Assembly: GCA_003222855.1 (NCBI GenBank)
Contig: QHXH01000324.1
Location: 590-10,400 of the forward strand
Source of the DNA: Acidobacteriota bacterium
Lineage (GTDB): Bacteria > Acidobacteriota > Blastocatellia > Pyrinomonadales > Pyrinomonadaceae
Length of the DNA stretch: 9,811 nucleotides
Direction: 5' to 3'
The position numbers and the translations under genes are program-made. How positions within the stretch are numbered: the stretch's first letter is position 1; every line of letters begins with the position of its first letter. Shown in pieces: positions 6,591 through 9,811 of this stretch. A model generated the notes under the pieces. It had not been told where the DNA came from. It ran no database searches and worked only from the letters and a program-made list of their open reading frames with translations.

Positions 6591-7541
6591 TTGATAATTA
6601 TCGTTGCTAATTCGCGCCGGCGTCATAATACTACGACCGTGCGCACTGCCATCAACAAACCGCGACTCCCCGTTCATGGATACCTGGGCATTGCGATAAT
6701 GATTGCGGCTGAGGCTTTACTGTTCGGTGGTAACCAGATCGTCGGGCGTTGGTTCACACCGATTGTTTGGACAGGCTACATACTTTTCGTTGACGCCCTC
6801 GTTTATAAACTGAAAGGGCAATCGCTGTTAACCGCAGAGCGGCTTGAGTTGCTGATCATCGTCGTCATTTCGATCGGCGGTTGGTGGCTGTGTGAATTCT
6901 ATAATGCGCCGCGCTTTTGGAAATCCGATCTGGAACTTTGGTGGCATTACCACAATCTTGAGCCGAATCTGATGCTGCGCCGCGTGGGTTACGATTGGGC
7001 GTTCGCCACAATCTTTCCGCTGCTGTTCATAACAGCCGAGCTATTCCGGCTGACGATTTTCAAGCGCTCAACGCCGCAAACCACCATCAAGTTGTCGAAG
7101 CCGGCGGTTATTATGCTAATCGTTTTAGGCGGGCTGGGCGCGATTATGCCGCTAATCTATCCATCGCCATGGTTTGCGCCCGTCATTTGGCTGTCGTTAA
7201 TACTTTTGCTCGATCCAATAAACGCGATGCGCGGCTGGCCATCGATCGCCGGCGATCTGGCGCGGGGCGATTGGCGCCGCCTATGGTCGCTGCTCGCGAG
7301 CGGCCTCGTTTGTGGATTTCTCTGGGAGTTTTTCAACTATTGGGCCATCTCAAAATGGACTTACACGGTCCTATATCTTGGCAACATAAAGATTTTCGAG
7401 ATGCCGGTGCTTGGCTTTCTGGGCTTTCCTCCGTTTGCCATTGAGTGTTGGGCCATGTACATCTTTTTCCGATCGCTGTTGACGCCAAAACCAGTTAGTC
7501 TTTCAACCTCAGAATCGATTTGGATAGAATCGAATGTTTAA
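6591..7541 (+). CDS. Internally duplicated multi-pass membrane protein of unknown function
   Basis: I do not recognise a named family. The frame encodes up to 316 residues with about eight hydrophobic segments, near 31-50, 55-72, 86-101, 136-154, 171-190, 195-211, 234-248 and 274-297. Two halves repeat. WFTPIVW at 54-60 with Asp68 matches WFAPVIW at 194-200 with Asp208. CEFYN (101-105) matches WEFFN (245-249). Trp110 matches Trp256, Glu124 with Pro125 matches Glu270 with Pro272, and FA at 138-139 matches FA at 282-283. Conserved Glu, Asp, Trp and Pro inside or beside membrane segments suggest a pocket, not just a structural anchor. The longest start is TTG at 6591; GTG at 6639 (residue 17) is at least as likely, as neither has a good ribosome site. 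The stop overlaps the peptidase ATG by 8 bases, implying one mRNA and translational coupling. No enzyme activity is claimed. Confidence 0.8.
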   Translation: MIIIVANSRRRHNTTTVRTAINKPRLPVHGYLGIAIMIAAEALLFGGNQIVGRWFTPIVWTGYILFVDALVYKLKGQSLLTAERLELLIIVVISIGGWWLCEFYNAPRFWKSDLELWWHYHNLEPNLMLRRVGYDWAFATIFPLLFITAELFRLTIFKRSTPQTTIKLSKPAVIMLIVLGGLGAIMPLIYPSPWFAPVIWLSLILLLDPINAMRGWPSIAGDLARGDWRRLWSLLASGLVCGFLWEFFNYWAISKWTYTVLYLGNIKIFEMPVLGFLGFPPFAIECWAMYIFFRSLLTPKPVSLSTSESIWIESNV

Positions 7542-8769
7542 TAGGCACCTGTCGCGATTGACCTTAACAGCGGCGCTGTTAGCCGCTTTGATCTCAATGA
7601 CGTTCGTAAGCGAAAACGACTCAGTTGGCGCTTCGCAATCAAACGCCCGCGCTCCCGGTCGACCGCGCGCTCGAGAAGCAGGCGTCATCGTTGGGGTGCT
7701 TACGCCGGGCCCGCTGAACGCGATTACCGATGTCGCCGGCGTGACTGTTGGCCACACCACCCTAATCAAAGGCGACAACGTGCGCACCGGAGTGACTGCG
7801 ATCTTGCCGCACGGCGGAAATCTCTTTCGGGAAAAAGTTCCGGCCGCAGTTTTCATTGGCAACGCCTTTGGAAAACTTGCGGGCTCGACGCAGGTGAACG
7901 AACTCGGTGAGATTGAAACCCCAGTCATGTTGACTTCGACGTTGAATGTGCCGCGGGTCGCTGACGCGACGATCGATTACATGCTGGCACTGCCCGGAAA
8001 TGAAGATGTGCAATCGATCAATTCCGTCGTCGGAGAGACAAACGATGGTTATTTGAATGACATTCGCGGGCGTTACGTTGGCCGGGAAGAAGTGTTTTCG
8101 GCGATTAAGAACTCCCACGGCGGACCAGTTGAAGAAGGTTGCGTGGGCGCCGGCACAGGAACGGTCGCCTTCGGCTTCAAAGGCGGCATCGGAACATCCT
8201 CGCGTAAGCTGCCGGCAGCGCTCGGCGGATACACAGTCGGAGTGCTGGTCCAGTCGAATTTCGGCGGAATTCTGGCGATTAACGGTGCGCCGGTGGGCCG
8301 TGAGTTGGGCCGATATTACTTGAAAGAAGAACTAGGTCCGACAAACTTAAGTTGGTCGCACGCTGCAGACGGATCGATCATGATTGTAATTGCGACGGAT
8401 GCTCCGATTGATCATCGAAATCTGCAGCGGCTGGCCGCGCGTTCAATGATGGGCCTGGCGCGCACGGGCGCGGCGGGCTCAAATGGCAGCGGCGATTATG
8501 CCATCGCGTTTTCGACTGCTCCTGAACTTCGCATTCGAAACGTCCCTAACGGTCGCAATCAAACAGCGAACGTAAAGCTGCTTTCGAACGAAGCTATGTC
8601 GCCGCTCTTCCTTGCTGTGATCGAAGCGACTGAAGAAGCGATTTATAACTCGCTGTTTCGCGCCACGACGACGACCGGACGCGGCCACACCGTCGACGCT
8701 TTGCCGATTGATCGCACGCTGGAGATTCTTCGCAGGCATGGAGCGCTGTTACAGGACCGCGAGCGGTAG
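7534..8769 (+). CDS. Secreted S58-family (DmpA/P1) N-terminal-nucleophile aminopeptidase
   Basis: Members of this family self-cleave into two chains and act as aminopeptidases, amidases or esterases, some accepting D- or beta-amino acids. This protein has 411 residues. Residues 1-33 look like a Sec signal peptide, so it probably works outside the cytoplasm. The core starts at NAITDVAGVTVGHTT (about residue 62). The expected self-cleavage site is Gly280-Ser281 in ADGSIMIVIATDAP, corresponding to Ser250 of DmpA. Ser319 in NGSGD lies 38 residues further on, the spacing from Ser250 to Ser288 in characterised members, with acidic Asp321 following. Asn242 in VQSNFGG is the likely oxyanion residue. 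The end GRGHTVDALP is typical. The start is ATG 7534-7536, with GGA 9 bases before it, overlapping the upstream gene. The last three residues and the TAG stop lie in a dispersed repeat. The true substrate is unknown. Confidence 0.88.
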   Translation: MFNRHLSRLTLTAALLAALISMTFVSENDSVGASQSNARAPGRPRAREAGVIVGVLTPGPLNAITDVAGVTVGHTTLIKGDNVRTGVTAILPHGGNLFREKVPAAVFIGNAFGKLAGSTQVNELGEIETPVMLTSTLNVPRVADATIDYMLALPGNEDVQSINSVVGETNDGYLNDIRGRYVGREEVFSAIKNSHGGPVEEGCVGAGTGTVAFGFKGGIGTSSRKLPAALGGYTVGVLVQSNFGGILAINGAPVGRELGRYYLKEELGPTNLSWSHAADGSIMIVIATDAPIDHRNLQRLAARSMMGLARTGAAGSNGSGDYAIAFSTAPELRIRNVPNGRNQTANVKLLSNEAMSPLFLAVIEATEEAIYNSLFRATTTTGRGHTVDALPIDRTLEILRRHGALLQDRER

Positions 8770-8781
8770 CGAGCGGATCAA
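8758..8781. repeat. Dispersed short repeat covering the peptidase stop codon
   Basis: These 24 bases match 520-543 at 23 positions; the one difference is C at 535 against G at 8773. The same core occurs reversed at 611-627. The copy supplies the last codons (Arg-Glu-Arg) and the TAG stop (8767-8769) of the S58 peptidase gene. Unlike the pair at 510-637, no second full arm is seen; only an 8-base partner atccgctc at 8837-8844 could pair with 8771-8778. Confidence 0.75.
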
Positions 8782-8844
8782 GCACTCGACAGTCGACAAC
8801 CAGATCAATCCGTTTTTGTTCAGAGTTGCGTTCTGCATCCGCTC

Positions 8845-8848
8845 AGGA
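8845..8848 (+). promoter_or_regulatory. Ribosome binding site fixing the GTG start of the GntR-like gene
   Basis: AGGA lies 7 bases upstream of GTG at 8856-8858. The alternative in-frame TTG at 8826 has no such site, so the shorter protein is preferred. Confidence 0.6.
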
Positions 8849-8855
8849 CAATCGA

Positions 8856-9155
8856 GTGGCTCTCAAAATTCGAATCAACAGGAAAAGTGTCGAATCGATG
8901 ACACGACAACTCACCGACCAACTCGGAGAGCTGATTAGCACCGGCGCAATGGCAGTTGGCAGCTTGCTTCCGAGCGAACGCACGCTTGCGAATTCACTCG
9001 GCATCGCGCGCAACGTGGTGCGCGGAAGTTATGAATATCTCGAGAAAGCCGGCGTCGTTCAGCGTGAAGGCCGCAAAGGCCGCCGCGTTCGCGCGAGGAC
9101 CTCGAAAAGGAAAACCGCTACCAAAGGCGTGAAGCGAACAGCTAAAAAGCGATAG
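8856..9155 (+). CDS. GntR-type winged-helix DNA-binding protein, effector-less, with basic tail
   Basis: Probable transcription regulator of only 99 residues. Residues 10-78 form a GntR winged helix: an N-terminal helix with QLTDQLGELI, then LLPSERTLANSLGIARNVVRG (37-57), the recognition region matching the family pattern LPSER-LA--LG-SR--VR. It continues with YEYLEKAGVVQREGRKG and the wing. Typical GntR proteins carry a further 100 or more residues of ligand-binding domain (FCD, UTRA, or an aminotransferase in MocR types), and none is present. The protein instead ends in residues 79-99, where 11 of 21 residues are Lys or Arg, resembling a histone-H1-like tail that would bind DNA without sequence preference. 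It lies 86 bases after the peptidase gene on the same strand, so it could regulate that cassette. It may be a stand-alone YtrA-like regulator or the remnant of a longer gene. The frame itself is clean. Confidence 0.8.
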   Translation: MALKIRINRKSVESMTRQLTDQLGELISTGAMAVGSLLPSERTLANSLGIARNVVRGSYEYLEKAGVVQREGRKGRRVRARTSKRKTATKGVKRTAKKR

Positions 9156-9220
9156 TTTCTTGCGTCGTAAAAGTTTCGCATGCTCTACCTCGCAAACGGC
9201 TTGACGCGCTGCGACCCGCG

Positions 9221-9754
9221 CTATCGATTACCTGACGCGGGTTGCTCAGGCGGGTGAACCCGGTTGCTCCTGACATTAGCTGGCAGCCACTCCATTTGAA
9301 AATGCGTTCCCGTCTCGCTGGTGCGCCTGAACCCAAGACGTTCCAACAAATTAACAGCGCGATTGAATCTGATCACCTGCAGACGTAGCGGAATGCTAGC
9401 CGATCGCGCTTGCTCCTGAAGTCGTTGAATAAGAAGTGTTCCCACTCCTTGATTTCGATAATCGGGAAGCAACGCCAGATCGATGCAGCGAATTTCATCC
9501 GCGCGTGGCTCGATTGACAGCCGGCCGATTGGTTTGCCGTCCATCAGTACGAGTTGATCACTAACGTGCTCATCATCATTCTGAAGGTTCCGCTGCGCCT
9601 CGTGCTGCATCTCAAGGAACTCGCTGATTCGATCTTTGCTCCAACCAAGTCCGCGTAGATCGTCACCGCGGCTGCTCTTATAGAGTACAATCAGGAAGTC
9701 TTCGTCGCTACCGCTGACCGGCTGCAGCGTGATCGATTCGTTCGCAATCGTCAT
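9221..9754 (-). CDS. GNAT-family N-acetyltransferase
   Basis: Cytoplasmic acyl-CoA-dependent acetyltransferase of unknown substrate, 177 residues, a normal single-domain size. The central strand block LVLMDGKPIGRLSIEPRADEIRCIDLALLPDYRNQGVG contains the acetyl-CoA pyrophosphate loop RNQGVG at 100-105, after the typical beta-strand with LPDYR. It is followed by the helix TLLIQRLQEQA and the AVNLLERLGF block, where the family's conserved Asn (in FNRAVNLLERLGF) precedes the last strands (FQMEW). The tail from about 160 is Pro/Arg-rich and outside the fold. The start is ATG at 9752-9754 without a convincing ribosome site. The gene converges on the GntR-like gene with a 65-base gap. I saw no clear terminator hairpin in that gap, and nothing firm in the 57 bases upstream of the start. 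Confidence 0.85.
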   Translation of the reverse strand: MTIANESITLQPVSGSDEDFLIVLYKSSRGDDLRGLGWSKDRISEFLEMQHEAQRNLQNDDEHVSDQLVLMDGKPIGRLSIEPRADEIRCIDLALLPDYRNQGVGTLLIQRLQEQARSASIPLRLQVIRFNRAVNLLERLGFRRTSETGTHFQMEWLPANVRSNRVHPPEQPASGNR

Positions 9755-9811
9755 TTGCGGGATTCTAAACGAAGAGCCGAAACTTTGATACCGAAACGAT
9801 TGGTTGGTACG

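Noticed and set aside
6480..6677. 65-codon minus-strand frame in the hairpin region
   Set aside because: It spans the palindromic element and the start of the membrane-protein gene, has no ribosome site worth noting and resembles nothing.
9156..9220. Possible terminator or RNA gene in the convergent gap
   Set aside because: No stable hairpin with a T-run and no tRNA-like fold could be seen in 65 bases.
9704..9720. Match to the dispersed repeat core (agcggtagcgac) inside the GNAT gene
   Set aside because: Only about 12 bases match and they encode part of the normal protein, so chance is sufficient. A similar short match near 1024 in the permease was rejected for the same reason.

Overview
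The window is a chromosomal stretch from a moderately GC-rich Gram-negative-type bacterium. Short purine-rich ribosome binding sites, TTG and GTG starts, a lipoprotein-type sugar-binding protein and many short palindromic intergenic repeats would fit an acidobacterium or a relative. That placement is a guess from style, because no marker gene is present.

Left block (minus strand, about 1-4733): a Xyl-type sugar ABC importer operon. Transcription would run from a good sigma70-like promoter at 4704-4732 through a lipoprotein binding protein (xylF-like, 3566-4633), a two-domain ATPase (xylG-like, 1922-3451) and a permease (xylH-like, 642-1805). It then reaches a ROK-family sugar kinase (481 down to the window edge, incomplete). 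A long stem-loop sits between the binding protein and the ATPase, and a large inverted repeat sits between the permease and the kinase. No xylose isomerase or xylulokinase is visible. The linked ROK kinase, and a 4-alpha-glucanotransferase upstream, make glucose or another hexose as plausible a substrate as xylose.

Middle (4809-6299, minus strand): a malQ-type 4-alpha-glucanotransferase whose reading frame is broken by two compensating single-base indels, near 5481-5494 and 4866-4871. All catalytic residues are still recognisable. It is either a recent pseudogene or carries assembly errors. The divergent gap to its right (6300-6590) holds a mirror-symmetric cluster of four small hairpins.

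Right block (plus strand, 6591-9155): an unrecognised, internally duplicated multi-pass membrane protein overlaps by 8 bp a secreted S58 (DmpA-type) peptidase. These are followed by a 99-residue GntR-type winged-helix protein with a strongly basic tail and no effector domain. A GNAT acetyltransferase (9221-9754, minus strand) converges on this block.

No RNA gene, CRISPR array, transposase or phage gene was seen. The items most worth following are the palindromic repeat families, the duplicated membrane protein coupled to the secreted peptidase, the tailed mini-GntR protein and the double frameshift in malQ. None of them proves a new system.
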